Assembly (NCBI GenBank): GCA_023212695.1
Contig: JALCCG010000005.1
Span: 185,558-249,557, forward strand
DNA length: 64,000 nucleotides
Reading direction: 5' to 3'
From: Sporisorium sorghi
Lineage: Eukaryota > Basidiomycota > Ustilaginomycetes > Ustilaginales > Ustilaginaceae
Under the pieces are notes generated by a model that saw nothing but the letters and a program-made list of their open reading frames with translations, was not told the origin of the DNA and did no database searches. This document shows, in pieces, positions 20,796 through 30,851 of this stretch (the stretch's first letter is position 1; the number at the start of each line of letters is the position of its first letter). A program made the position numbers and the translations under genes.

Positions 20796-21452
20796 ACTGC
20801 GCGCGAGCGAGAAAGGAATTTCTTGAATTTCGCTCCCTTTTTTGCAGTTGCTCACCAGTCAAAAGGCAAGGAAAAACCTGGCTAAAATTCCGAATTTGTG
20901 AAATTCATCGAGAAATTCACCCAAAATCGCACTTGCAGACCGCGACGAGGCGAAAGGGTCGCGCGTTCCGCTGCCTTCCGGTTACAGTAATTTAGACCCT
21001 TTTGCAACTCGCTCGCTCTCTCGCTCTCTTTTGTCGACCCTTGACCCTTTCCCTCAACCTTGGCCCGCCCGCCCGCCTGCAGTAGTCCGCGTGCAAATGT
21101 CTTTCTTCGACCGAAAATCTTCCGGAGCTCCTCTTTGGGTGTGAGAAAAGAATGGGCTCAGATGCTGCAGAGATGACGATTGTCCGGCTCAGCTGGGCTA
21201 CAGTAAGCAATTCTTCCATTCTTCTCCCCACTGACGCCCGCATCACCCGTGTTCGACACGAGCGGATAGTCGATCTGGTTTGTTGCACCAGAGCTGGACT
21301 GATCGTCTACACAAGCACTTGTGAATAGATGACGGCGTGCTCACTGCGTTCCAATGGAAGCTATCGTTACGCCGCCGTCGGTGCAGCTCGGCGCGCTGGC
21401 CAGCCAGGTCGAAAGAGCGTGGGCGCCACCGGCTGACCGATAACGAAGTTCG

Positions 21453-21455
<3 letters not shown>

Positions 21456-21487
<32 letters not shown>
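21456..21487. repeat. poly-T tract
   Basis: A run of 32 T in the region upstream of REG1. Confidence 0.9.
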
Positions 21488-21488
<1 letters not shown>

Positions 21489-22412
21489 GTGTTCTTTGTG
21501 GCTTGACTGACCGACTGTCAACATGGTTTCCTCTATCGCTCCGTACCTCGGAGTGGTTCTTCTCGAAGCAAGCAAGCAAGTGTGTCCTTTGCAATCGGCG
21601 CTGCTGACCCCGGCAAAAGCAAGATACAGTAGGAAGAAGGGAGATTGCAGCTGCACGCTTGGACGCACATCGTCGAGATCCTGCCTCTCGAAGGAAAACT
21701 CGCAGGACCTCCTCCTCATATCAGCCCGAGATCAAAACAACGCCCACACCTTTTCCTGACATCGACGTTCGCCTCTGCCCTTCACACTGCTTCAGCACAA
21801 AGTGATGATTGGCATTCGTCAAGGCAAAGGCAAGCACGGCATCACCCTGACCGAAGTGCGGCTCATCATTGTGACTGCACGTCAGCTGCAGTCGGAGTTC
21901 CACCCCCCACACACTCCAACGCCCTTTTTTCGCCTCGAGCTCGAAAGGACGCACGCGCCACGCTCTCCCGAAACGAGTCGACCCGAGGCTCACATTTTTT
22001 GAGGTCATACGGACGACAAAGGCTCTGTGGCCCAACAACGGGGCTCTGTCGATCCATGATCGCTGCTTCCACAACATCGGACGACTGATTGCGCATGCGG
22101 ATCGTCACCTCTGCTTAGCTACCCTTTCGCCCCGTGGTATGAGCCCGCTGAGACACGACGGTCACAAGACCGACCCGGAGTCAGTGAACTTCCCCGCGTG
22201 ACCTTGCTGGAGCGCAAATTGGCCGAGCGATCTTACACACCCTTACCACGCCAAAAAAATAAAAAAATAAAAAAAAATGGCTACGATCACGATCACTTCG
22301 AACGACCTCGTACAGTAGCACTCGCTCCTCATCGAAAGACGCAAGCAAACAGTTGATCGTATTCGAGTCGAATGCGGTTGGTATCAACACCATGAATCTT
22401 GCGAAAACTCGA

Positions 22413-23611
22413 TCACTTGTCAGATCTCTTCAGCAGCTCCGCCCTGTGCATCTCAATCACTGCGTCGCGCTCCGCCAACTTCGCCTTGACGCTCTCCACC
22501 TCGGCCCTGCACGCTGCTTGAAACTCTCGCAATGCCTTGATCATGTTGACCTGCGCCTTGTGTATGGGCGTTCCGCGCTCTGCCGACGGGTACTTCAACG
22601 ATCGGAGCGAGGTGGCGAGCGGGACGTCTTCGTCGCTGCTACTGTTGCGGCCAGCGCTGCCGCTGGCGGTGGTGCGGGTCTCGGAGCTGCTCGAGCTGCT
22701 ACCACTGCCTTGTTTGGCCGTGCCGGGCTTGACTTGGGCGGCGGCGGCGGCGGCGGTGTGACCGTTGACGCTGCTGCGAGTGGCAGCCTGCGAAGCGGGT
22801 GGCTGCTGCGGTTGCGGCTGCGGCTCGCGTGCAGTGGGACGAGATCCATGGGCGACCTCGGGAGGCGAAGGCTCACGCGCGCCCTTGCTCGTTGCGAGCA
22901 AATCCTTGACCCAATCCTCCTCGAAGAAGGGCTTGAGCGGACCGCCGTCATCGACCGGTTTCTGCGTTCTAGGACGTTTCTGTTGCTGTTGCTGCGTCGA
23001 GGGCTCGGGCGAAGTGTAACGAAGGTCGATGACCTGGGTATCGTTGATGATGGAGGGCATTCGAGTCCTCTTCTGCGACGGTCGTGAGTTGCTGCTTCCG
23101 CTGCCTCCGACGGTGTTGGCGGAAGCGGATGCATCGCGTCTCTGACTGGCCATGCGCATACTTTCTGCTTCCAGCTTGTCGCAGGCCTCGACTGCAATCG
23201 AGCAAAAGGTACCACCATCAGTCGGCTGTCTTTCAAGGAAGGAGATACCTAACCGCGCCTTGACTTACAGTCTAGCTCGAAGGGCGCGTCCGCATCGAAC
23301 TCATCCAATTCGTCCACCTCATCCTCCTCGTCGATAGCACGGCGAGGCATCGCGGCGCCGGTGCCGCCACGTCTGGCTTGTTGACTCATCGTGCTCGACG
23401 AGACGAGCTCGAGCCTGGGTTGTGATCGAGCGATGTGATCGATAGGTGGTGGGAGGACGAGGAGGCTTGGTGAGCCGAAGCCGTCGATGGGCGATGATGG
23501 TAGTTGCTGAGATGGATCAAATGGAAGAGGAAGATCCGCAGTTTGAGGTTGCTGAGTCGTTTCCGCACTCATCGAGGAAGAAAAGCTACCTGTTCGGACG
23601 CGGAGAGGCAT
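22413..23611 (-). CDS. unknown acidic protein with a SUMO-interaction-like motif
   Basis: Two coding exons, 23611-23269 and 23191-22413. The intron is 23268-23192 (GTAAGT donor, TTGCAG acceptor, phase 1), giving 373 aa from ATG 23611. A second ATG at 23572 would give 360 aa. I do not recognise the family. The N-terminus is Pro/Leu-rich, followed by an acidic block (DEEDEVDELDEFDADAPFEL) that runs across the splice junction into a helical FEACDKLEAESMRM. Then comes DTQVIDLRYTSPEP, where VIDL fits the hydrophobic core of a SUMO-interacting motif next to an S/TP phosphosite. A conserved-looking FFEEDWVKDLL follows. A Ser/Ala-rich stretch leads to a C-terminal coiled-coil-like helix (ALREFQAACRAEVESVKAKL). 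A chromatin or DNA-repair role is a guess. The splice restores a continuous acidic-helical frame, which supports the model. Confidence 0.7.
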
Positions 23612-23966
23612 GAAGAGGGACGTCGCCTTCCGTGCCAAGACGGGGTCATCGAGTCGTCGAGCCCCAGCGTGATCTTATATCCTTTCGGGAAAGATCGATG
23701 CCCTCCACTCGAATCTTGCGGTAAACAGCTCGAGGGCCGTCGACGGCTTGAGGATCGACCAAGTAGAAGCGCCTGCGAGCGTGATCTCCTCCCAAGGTCG
23801 AATCCAGCGAGTGTGATGTCTCGCAAGGCCGAACCCAAACGAAGGTCTTATTCCCACGCCACCCATTCCTTGTTCGGATCCTCGTTCGGATCAACCGACG
23901 ACGTTGACAAGCGATAAAGTTTGGCCAAATCACACGTATCGGCCCATCCGACGCTCCCCTCCTCGC
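23612..23966. other. short promoter region with a possible upstream ORF
   Basis: 355 bp between the ATG of the SIM-like gene and the TAH18 stop, both minus strand. A 26-codon upstream ORF starts at 23649. Its stop codon overlaps the second candidate ATG (23572) in an ATGA arrangement. Nothing else is seen. Confidence 0.4.
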
Positions 23967-25979
23967 TCAGCCCCAGCACTCCTCCTGCCACCTCCTCTGC
24001 CTCTCCAACCCATCCACCCACCGCTTGGCCTGCTCCTTATCCATCCCGCCACACACGCGCCCCAACCCCTCCACCGCCGCCCTCACCTGCTCTGGCATCT
24101 TGCCCGATGCGCCCGCCACGATGATCCACGCACCGCGCTCCACGATCGCGGTCCACAGCACGTTCGCATTTTCCTCGCGAACGATCAGATCCTGCACGTA
24201 CGTCTTTTCGTCGCCATCTCGGCTGAACGCAGTGTGGACGTGGAGCGTATCGGCGTGTTGTTGCTGGAGCGCGTGCCAGTCTTGAGCGAACAGGTAGTCC
24301 TTTGCGCGGTAGCGGAAGCCTAAAAAGAGGTGAATTTCGGCCGATTCCGCAGAGGAGAGACGCTCGAGGACGAGCGAGCGCAGCGGCGCACATCCCGTGC
24401 CCGGCCCGACGAGGATCAGCGGCGCCTCGCGCGGTGGTAGCGTCAAGTACCCCTGCTTCAACAGCACCGGCACCTCTGCATCCACCGCCAGCTGCGCCAA
24501 CCACCGCGTGCACAACCCCGTGCGTGCTTTTCGCAACCGCGTCTTGTACTTGACGATCGCCACGCTCAGCTGGATAGCATGCCCCTGCCCAACTGCTCCG
24601 TTTGCCTCGCTGCCGTGCCGAGACGGCGGCGGCGCACTCGCAATGCTGAACTCCCTAGGCTTGATCCACGGCAGCACATCCGCGATGTATTCCAGAGGTA
24701 CACGGACCGACTTGAACTCCTCCAGCACCTCCTTGATCGTCCGCCTCGGCCGCTCGGCGTATTCGTACATCTCGTCGATCCCATCTTGCGGGTTCGCGCC
24801 CTTGACCAGCTCTTCTGGGGGGAAAATCCCACAGTACTCGTCGAGCTTCTCGCGCTCCAGCGAGCCAGCGGGGGAAAACAGCCGGATCTGGTCGAAGAAC
24901 GAGCGCGTCGGCACGGCGGTGAAGTCGAGGTGGTTCGTGAACAGGGCTCGCAGCGACATTGTGTGCGGTGATTGGGGCACGGTGGAGGGGACGGTGGGGC
25001 CGGAAAGCGTAATTTGAGTGGTGCCGTCCAGGTCGAGGCGCGTGAGCATCTCGGTAACGGAGGAGGTGTCGTTGATGGGGTGCAGACAGAGCACGTCGCC
25101 TGGTTGGTAGGTGGTGGATGTGATGCCGGTTCGCGGTGCGTCTGATTCGTTGCCGCCATTGCCAGGGCGTGAGGAGGGCAGTGGTGGGGTCTTTGCGGGG
25201 GAATCGACAAACTCGAGCAGACGCACATCCTGGAAGTGGTCGGCAGCGGTCATACGCTCGTTCTTGCCGAGCCGGGATCGTGTCCATCCTTGCTGTTCCA
25301 GATGCTTGCGGAGGACTTCCTCGCTGCTGTCTCCCTCATCCGTGCCATCGCTCTGCACCACCCTAACCGTCGTCGAGGGGGGCAGCACCTCGTCTCGGCC
25401 CACCTCCTTCAACCCCTCAGGCAGGGGCAGCACCTCGTCCAACCTGCCCCAAACCTCCTCCAACCACGGCCCCAACCCGCCCTCGAGCCCCAAATAATGC
25501 ATCTCATCGCCCTCGCCATGCTCGACCAGCTCCACCGCCCCCAACGCCCTCAATCGCCGACTCAGCAGCCGCACAGGCCAGCAAAAACGCGGGTACGTCG
25601 TATCTCCCAGCCCGAACGCGGCGAACGTCACGTCAGCGAGGATGTCCTCCGGCATCCCTTTACGAAGCAAGAAGTTCCAAAACGGCCGTGCACTCGTCGG
25701 GAACTCGCCTTGCCCCGTGGTGGACACAAGGAACAGCACGAGCGATTCGCTGACCAGATCGGTCACGTCGTAGTCCGCAACATCGCTGACGGAAACCGTG
25801 TAGCGCTTGCGCTGCGCGTGCCGCGCGATGCGCAGCGCGACGTCCTGCGACGTGCCTGTTTGCGTCATGTACAGGATCGTCAGGTGGCGGCCGTCCAGCG
25901 CGGCCACTGAGTCGGAGTCGGTGCCGTTGACCGGCGGCAGTGCCGAGCTCGAGGCGTGTATTGAGGTCATGTTTGCCAT
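23967..25979 (-). CDS. TAH18: NADPH-dependent diflavin oxidoreductase TAH18/NDOR1
   Basis: A 670-aa diflavin reductase that passes electrons from NADPH through FAD and FMN to Dre2, supplying the cytosolic iron-sulfur cluster assembly pathway. The N-terminal flavodoxin domain (about 33-180) shows ILYMTQTGTSQDVALRIAR and STTGQGEFPTSARPFWNFL, the FMN-binding loops, plus FAAFGLGDTTYPRFCW. The FAD domain contains KPREFSIASAP near residue 440 (an R-x-x-S FAD motif). The NADPH domain has VGPGTGCAPLRSL near residue 520. The chain ends ECWG with the usual aromatic residue near the C-terminus that stacks on FAD. Length fits fungal Tah18 (about 600-670). There is no N-terminal membrane anchor, which separates it from cytochrome P450 reductase. 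Intronless; ATG at 25979, with a second in-frame ATG three codons on. Confidence 0.93.
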   Translation of the reverse strand: MANMTSIHASSSALPPVNGTDSDSVAALDGRHLTILYMTQTGTSQDVALRIARHAQRKRYTVSVSDVADYDVTDLVSESLVLFLVSTTGQGEFPTSARPFWNFLLRKGMPEDILADVTFAAFGLGDTTYPRFCWPVRLLSRRLRALGAVELVEHGEGDEMHYLGLEGGLGPWLEEVWGRLDEVLPLPEGLKEVGRDEVLPPSTTVRVVQSDGTDEGDSSEEVLRKHLEQQGWTRSRLGKNERMTAADHFQDVRLLEFVDSPAKTPPLPSSRPGNGGNESDAPRTGITSTTYQPGDVLCLHPINDTSSVTEMLTRLDLDGTTQITLSGPTVPSTVPQSPHTMSLRALFTNHLDFTAVPTRSFFDQIRLFSPAGSLEREKLDEYCGIFPPEELVKGANPQDGIDEMYEYAERPRRTIKEVLEEFKSVRVPLEYIADVLPWIKPREFSIASAPPPSRHGSEANGAVGQGHAIQLSVAIVKYKTRLRKARTGLCTRWLAQLAVDAEVPVLLKQGYLTLPPREAPLILVGPGTGCAPLRSLVLERLSSAESAEIHLFLGFRYRAKDYLFAQDWHALQQQHADTLHVHTAFSRDGDEKTYVQDLIVREENANVLWTAIVERGAWIIVAGASGKMPEQVRAAVEGLGRVCGGMDKEQAKRWVDGLERQRRWQEECWG

Positions 25980-26350
25980 CGAAGTGAGAGTGGGGAGCGT
26001 TGATGGTGGTGTGAGGCAACGGAAGAAGCTCGTGAGAAAAGCAGCTTACACGATCAAAAAAAAAAGCTTCTTTCGGCCAAATTCGCGGCCGCGTTCCGGA
26101 GTGGAGCTAAAAGAAGGTTCGGATCTGATAACCTCCCTCAGCCCTCTGCGCCTACACCTGCTGCTGATCATGTTGAATGCATCCCATCCCGCACGTTGCC
26201 CGACTCAACCATCGTACCCACCTCGAATCAGAAGCAAATCACACAGCGAAACACACACCTCACTACCCGACACAATCAAGAAAACTGTCCTGCAATTCAC
26301 ACGAAAAGCAAAACGACCCAACCACAACATCCTAATCCTCCGCCTCTCCA
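25980..26350. other. short intergenic region (TAH18 promoter)
   Basis: 371 bp between the TAH18 ATG and the stop of the Sds3/Dep1-like gene. A short A-run lies at 26056-26066. No other element is evident. Confidence 0.45.
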
Positions 26351-29332
26351 CTACTCGGGAGGATACAAGCTCCTGTTCCCCACGCCTGCCACAGCCACGG
26401 TCGCCACCGGTGTAGCCGCCATCGGCGGTGCTGCTGTTGGAACACCATTCGATCCTGGCGGGGGCCCACTTCTCGCACCCACAAACCCAGGCGCAGGCTG
26501 CTGTTGCTGCTTCATCGAATGGTGCCCTGCTGGCAACCGGTGCCCTCCTGCTGCTGCAGCTGCGCCGTTGCTCAGCGCCATGTGCTCGCGCTCGTCCGCC
26601 GCGCCCACTGCACCCGAGGACATGGACGGCGGTGGCGGCAGATTGGTCTTCCCGCTGCTCGACGGCTTTCCGTGCGTTGGCGACGTTACAGCTCCACCAC
26701 CAGCCGTCTGACTCGACCTAGACTGCTTGCTCCGCCCCGAAGTCTTAGCCGCCCCACGCCCGCGTCCGCTGACATGGACACCGTCCTCGACACTGGCGCG
26801 CTCCTTGCGCCCGCCACTGCTGCCCCGATGAGGCGGTGTCGGCGACGGCGGCATCTTGCCCATCCCTCCTCCGCGGCCACCACCAACATTGATCCCTGGA
26901 CCAGGACCGCCCGCTCCAGGTGGCATGTTGAAGTGCGGCGGATAGCCGGGATACATGTCCGGCGGGAACGGCGAGCTTCGGTGATGCGGATCGTTCGGAT
27001 CCATGCCCATGCGTGCCTGTTGCTCGCGGTGATGCATGCGCGCCGCGCGCTCCATCTCTGCAGCTGCATAGGGATCGAAGCCCATCATGCCCATGTCCAT
27101 CCCCGCGGGCATGTGCCCCGGCGGCGGCGGAAGCGGATGCATGCCGTGGCGATGATGCACAGATCCAGGCGTGCCCGGCGCCATCATGGCTCCTGGTGGC
27201 GGTGGCGGCATGCCGCGCGCACCAAGTGGCAGACCGTATGGCATGCCGTTCATGTGTGCTTGAGCGGCCGCCGCCGCCGCCGCCGCCGCTGCTGCAGCTG
27301 CAGCTGCCGCCTCGGGGCCGTACATGGCGTAGATCTCCGGGTTCTGGAACTCGAGCCCGACGGGAGCGCCGTAGAAGGGATCGTACATGCCTGGTGGCAC
27401 GCCTGCAGGTCGCACGCCCATCTGCTCGATGTCCATCATCACGTCGGCTTCGGCGAGACCCTTGAGATCCGGATAGGCGACATACTCGTCGGCTGCGTCG
27501 ATCTCGCGAGCGAGCGCCTTGCGCTTGGCAGACTGCTTGCGGCCGGCCTTGGACCCATTAGCTTGAGTGCGTTCGGCGTCGTCTGCTGCGTGCGACGGAC
27601 GTTCCAACGGGATGTGCAGGCGGTCTGGATTGCGGACCAGCTCGGTCTCAAAGATCTGGTGCCTCCGCGCTGGGCGGGGTGCATCGAGGGTCCGCTTCTC
27701 GCGATCGAGACGCCTGCGTTTCCTGCTGAACTCGTCCATCATATCGCGACGCAAGGCGGCGCAGCTAGAACGCCAGATGCTCCACGCCGCGAACTCTTCG
27801 GCCTTGGCGACGCGCTCGTACTGCTTTTCCTGGTGCTCGAACCAAAGCTCGACGAGCTCGGTGCGACGCTGTCTGCGCGTCTCTATCGCCTTGGTCAGGT
27901 GGAGGAGCTCTGGGTGGGTGCCGTCGAGGATCATTTCGCCTTCTTTTGAGATCTCCTGGAGCCTCTCGACGTAGAGGCGGTCGCGGAGCATGGCAAAGCC
28001 GATCTCGATCTTGGTCAGGGCCTCCATGGCCTCTTGGCGGCGAATGGCGGCTTCGTCGGTAGACGTATCATCGTCGTGCTCGGCGGCATCGGGCACAGGT
28101 GTACCAGCAGCCGTGTCGAGGTGTTCCGCCTCTGTTGCGTCGGCTTGTGGTGCTTTGGCGTCGGCGTCGGCGTCGGCGTCTCCCGTGTCTGCGTGGTCTG
28201 CCTTTTCGGCGTCATCGTCCTCGTCGCCGAGTGGAGTGACGGCACGCGATGAAGAGGCGGACCCGGGGAGACTGTCAACGAGTTGTTCTGGCTCCAAGAG
28301 ACTGGTGGCTCCGCCGGTAGCAGCTGCACGCTTCTTCATGGAGGCGATGAGATCGAGATCGGTTTCACGAGGCGAGCCGCCTTCCTCTTGGTCGGAAGCA
28401 TCGTCTGCGCCGGCGTCTTCAGGTTCAGGAGTGATATCCGAGCCAAAGTCGTCGCCGTCGAGCTCTTGACAGAGTTGTTGGAGACGACCAGGTTTGGCAG
28501 CAGCACCGGCTGGCGCTGCGGCTGTTCGGCCGTGCTCGCCTTCCTGATCCGATACGTCGCCGTCGTCGTCTTCATCGTCGTGGTCTGCATCTGCTTCTCC
28601 GGCTGTTGCGAGAGCGGCGAGGGCATCGAGACCGGCTGCTGCGCCGGCGTTGTCGTCGGCGCCCTCGGCACCACCGGTAAGTGCGGCAAGCGCCTCGGCT
28701 GCTTCGTCCTCGTGCGTCTTGCTGTTGGAGTCGCCTTCGTCATCGTCCTCTTCTTCGTCGTCTTCTTCCTCTTCTTCGTCTTGGTCGTCGGAACCGCCAA
28801 GGTCGTCGTCTGAGAGCGAGGAGCCGTCTTCGTCCTGGTTTTGGTCCTCTTCCTCGTCAGTGAGCTCGCTCTCGTCGCTGAACTCGTCGCCGGTGAAGCC
28901 TCCAGTCTTTTGCGGTGAGCTGAGGTTGGAGTTGGGGTCTTGAGTAGCGGTGAGCTGGGAGGCGGGCAGAGCGTCTTCGCCGTCTGCGTCCTCGTCGTCG
29001 CCGTCGTGGTGGGCCTGTGATGGCCCTAGCTGGCTATCGACGGAATGTTCCATGGAGACATCTGCTGGTTCGCCTGGAGCGTCGACGTCGTCAGGGACGG
29101 CTGCAGCCGCCGAGGCAGCTGCGTGCTGTGCGAGATCGTTGAGATCCATCACGTCGGCGGGTGCGTCTTGGTCGTCGTCCTCGTCCTCGTCGTAAGGGAG
29201 AGGCTCTGTCTCGGCGTCAGAAGACTCGGCAGGATCGTGTTGTTGGGAGTGGGAAGCGTGCTTGGAAGAAGTGACTGCGGATGAGTGAGCAGCAGCAGCA
29301 ATGTTGGACTGAGCGGCCGCGCTGGAGGGCAT
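26351..29332 (-). CDS. Sds3/Dep1-family subunit of the Rpd3L histone deacetylase complex
   Basis: A 993-aa nuclear protein with an Sds3-like domain, the part that holds the Rpd3/Sin3 (Rpd3L) deacetylase complex together. Residues ~40-430 are strongly acidic and disordered, with long D/E runs. The Sds3-like domain spans about 430-640. It begins RRQEAMEALTKIEIGFAMLR, continues DRLYVERLQEI and DGTHPELLHL, and ends near EYVAYPDLKGL and DVMMDIEQMGV. The C-terminal third is Pro/Gly/Met-rich, with a run of about 16 Ala encoded mainly by a GCG-type triplet repeat near 27266-27310. An SPTPPHRGSSGGRKE segment and Ser/Gly-rich tail follow. Fungal Dep1 and Sds3 share the domain, and I cannot choose between them by eye. 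Intronless; the ATG at 29332 is the first in frame. Confidence 0.85.
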   Translation of the reverse strand: MPSSAAAQSNIAAAAHSSAVTSSKHASHSQQHDPAESSDAETEPLPYDEDEDDDQDAPADVMDLNDLAQHAAASAAAAVPDDVDAPGEPADVSMEHSVDSQLGPSQAHHDGDDEDADGEDALPASQLTATQDPNSNLSSPQKTGGFTGDEFSDESELTDEEEDQNQDEDGSSLSDDDLGGSDDQDEEEEEDDEEEDDDEGDSNSKTHEDEAAEALAALTGGAEGADDNAGAAAGLDALAALATAGEADADHDDEDDDGDVSDQEGEHGRTAAAPAGAAAKPGRLQQLCQELDGDDFGSDITPEPEDAGADDASDQEEGGSPRETDLDLIASMKKRAAATGGATSLLEPEQLVDSLPGSASSSRAVTPLGDEDDDAEKADHADTGDADADADAKAPQADATEAEHLDTAAGTPVPDAAEHDDDTSTDEAAIRRQEAMEALTKIEIGFAMLRDRLYVERLQEISKEGEMILDGTHPELLHLTKAIETRRQRRTELVELWFEHQEKQYERVAKAEEFAAWSIWRSSCAALRRDMMDEFSRKRRRLDREKRTLDAPRPARRHQIFETELVRNPDRLHIPLERPSHAADDAERTQANGSKAGRKQSAKRKALAREIDAADEYVAYPDLKGLAEADVMMDIEQMGVRPAGVPPGMYDPFYGAPVGLEFQNPEIYAMYGPEAAAAAAAAAAAAAAAAQAHMNGMPYGLPLGARGMPPPPPGAMMAPGTPGSVHHRHGMHPLPPPPGHMPAGMDMGMMGFDPYAAAEMERAARMHHREQQARMGMDPNDPHHRSSPFPPDMYPGYPPHFNMPPGAGGPGPGINVGGGRGGGMGKMPPSPTPPHRGSSGGRKERASVEDGVHVSGRGRGAAKTSGRSKQSRSSQTAGGGAVTSPTHGKPSSSGKTNLPPPPSMSSGAVGAADEREHMALSNGAAAAAGGHRLPAGHHSMKQQQQPAPGFVGARSGPPPGSNGVPTAAPPMAATPVATVAVAGVGNRSLYPPE

Positions 29333-29900
29333 GATCAGGAGAGATTGGCGGCAGCAGAAGCGCGGCAGCCGGGGGGGAGAGTGGAGCCGACGAAGGAGTG
29401 CAGCGTTGTCGCGATGAGCCGGCGACGGCGGCAGGGCAGGCGACCAGGGAAGAAGGCGTGGGCGTTCGCTGAAGAGTGGACGTTCAGGCGGAGGGGATGG
29501 ATGGCTGTGTGTGGAGAGGGAGCAGCAGTAGCAGTCCTATCGCATCGTCGCGTGGTGGAGCACAGGCTCTGTGGGAGGGCGGTCGCCAAGGTAGAGAGAT
29601 CGAGGTTGTGTCAAGTGACGGAAGGGACTCGTTGCAGGGAGAGGATTGTCTGCAACAGGATCGGGCTGATGGATCGAGCTAGAAGCGCAACGACGAGCGA
29701 TGGCTCAGAAAGGAGCGTGGTCGGCGTGAGCTGGTGGTCAAGATGGAAGTGCAGGGAAAGGATGAGCGGAGGAGCGTGAACGGATCAGCATCGGATGGAG
29801 GTGAGGAAAAGAGAAAGAGCTGCGTGCTGCTGGTCTCGGAGTGAGGATCGAAAGCGAAAGCTTTGGCTCGTCTGATTTGGAGAGAGAGGCCGCAAGCAAA

Positions 29901-29927
29901 GCAAGCTGAGCAAGCTGAGCAAGCTGA
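29901..29927. repeat. 9-bp minisatellite (GCAAGCTGA), three units
   Basis: Three perfect GCAAGCTGA copies, about 570-595 bp upstream of the Sds3/Dep1-like ATG. Confidence 0.9.
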
Positions 29928-30414
29928 AGCAGAGCGTTCGTTCTCCGTGACTGATTCCTGTCTCTCTCTTTCTTTTTCGCTCACACACGGATTCAAGGGT
30001 CAGCCCAAAATTGCCCTTTCTCCCTGCTCTCTGCTCTCTGCTCTCTCGCCTCTGGAAATCATTTTTGATCGCCCTTGAAAAGTGGGGGACGATTTCCTCG
30101 GAACTCGCAAGAGAAACGCAACTGCTCGCACAGATCCCAGAGACGCGCGCGTCTCGACCGGACGTGCGAATGAATTTTTTTCACGCTTGTGCAATTCGAG
30201 CTGCGATGTAACACACCTGAGAGGAAAGTGTCTCGCACGAGTGAAGCTCTCAGGAATGCCCACCTGGAGCTGAAAAGCGAATCGGCATGGCGACACTCCC
30301 TCACTCGCACACACAGTGAAGCTTCAGAGCGAAACGCTGATCCTCGGTCAGCAGAAGCGGCTCCCTCTGACCTCGAGATCAGAAAGGAGCCACATGTGCT
30401 GAGCGGCGACAAAC

Positions 30415-30457
30415 AAAAAAAAAAAAAAAACAAAAAAAAAAAAAAAAAAACAAAAAA
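30415..30457. repeat. A-rich tract
   Basis: Nearly pure A with isolated C residues; its length is uncertain because of homopolymer sequencing. Confidence 0.9.
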
Positions 30458-30767
30458 GCCCGGCGTATCGCTTCCGAACAAAAAGGTGCGAAGATTCAGG
30501 GTCCGAAGCAAAAGAGCCGTTTTTCCCAATGCAGCGCCAAAGGACTAAAGGCACAGCAGCAGCGGCGAGCAACGCTCGACGTCAGGTAGCGCCGCGGACT
30601 TGTGATGCTCGAAACCAGAACCGGATGCATGCTCTTTGCACATGGGATGCCTTTTCTTCCGGCGGCGGCGGTGCTGATCGTCATTGAAAGTTGCGGACGG
30701 TAGGCTGGCCCAGCAGGGGTCGACAGCGCTTTCTTGACCTTCATATTGTCGACACTTCAGGCTTGGG

Positions 30768-30774
30768 TATATAT
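30768..30774 (+). promoter_or_regulatory. TATA box of the acetyltransferase-like gene
   Basis: TATATAT lies 78 bp before the ATG at 30852. This is a good core-promoter position, giving a leader of about 50 nt. Confidence 0.5.
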
Positions 30775-30851
30775 CAAGAGCAAGCAAGGTTAGGCTTCGG
30801 TCCATCAACGCAAACCAAACCTTGTTCCCGGTAGAAGTTCCCAGGCCGACC

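Larger units (their letters stand above)
19883..22412. other. 2.5-kb gene-free region upstream of REG1
   Basis: A long stretch between the REG1 ATG and the stop of the next minus-strand gene. It contains a (CTGGCT)n repeat at 20761-20795, clustered GAATTTC/GAAATTC heptamers (20817-20917), four TACAGTA sites (near 20984, 21199, 21625, 22310) and a 32-nt poly-T (21456-21487). Frames of up to ~158 codons show no domain, signal peptide or continuity. I see no supported protein gene; a non-coding RNA cannot be excluded. Confidence 0.5.
29333..30851. other. divergent intergenic region
   Basis: About 1.5 kb between the Sds3/Dep1-like gene and an acyltransferase-like gene, so it should carry two promoters. 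It holds three perfect 9-bp units GCAAGCTGA (29901-29927), an A-rich tract broken by C (30415-30457) and a TATA-like site near the plus-strand gene. No gene was found here. Confidence 0.5.

Noticed and set aside
26504..27949. 481-codon plus-strand frame opposite the Sds3/Dep1-like gene
   Set aside because: Shadow frame with Arg/His/Cys-rich, repeat-driven composition.
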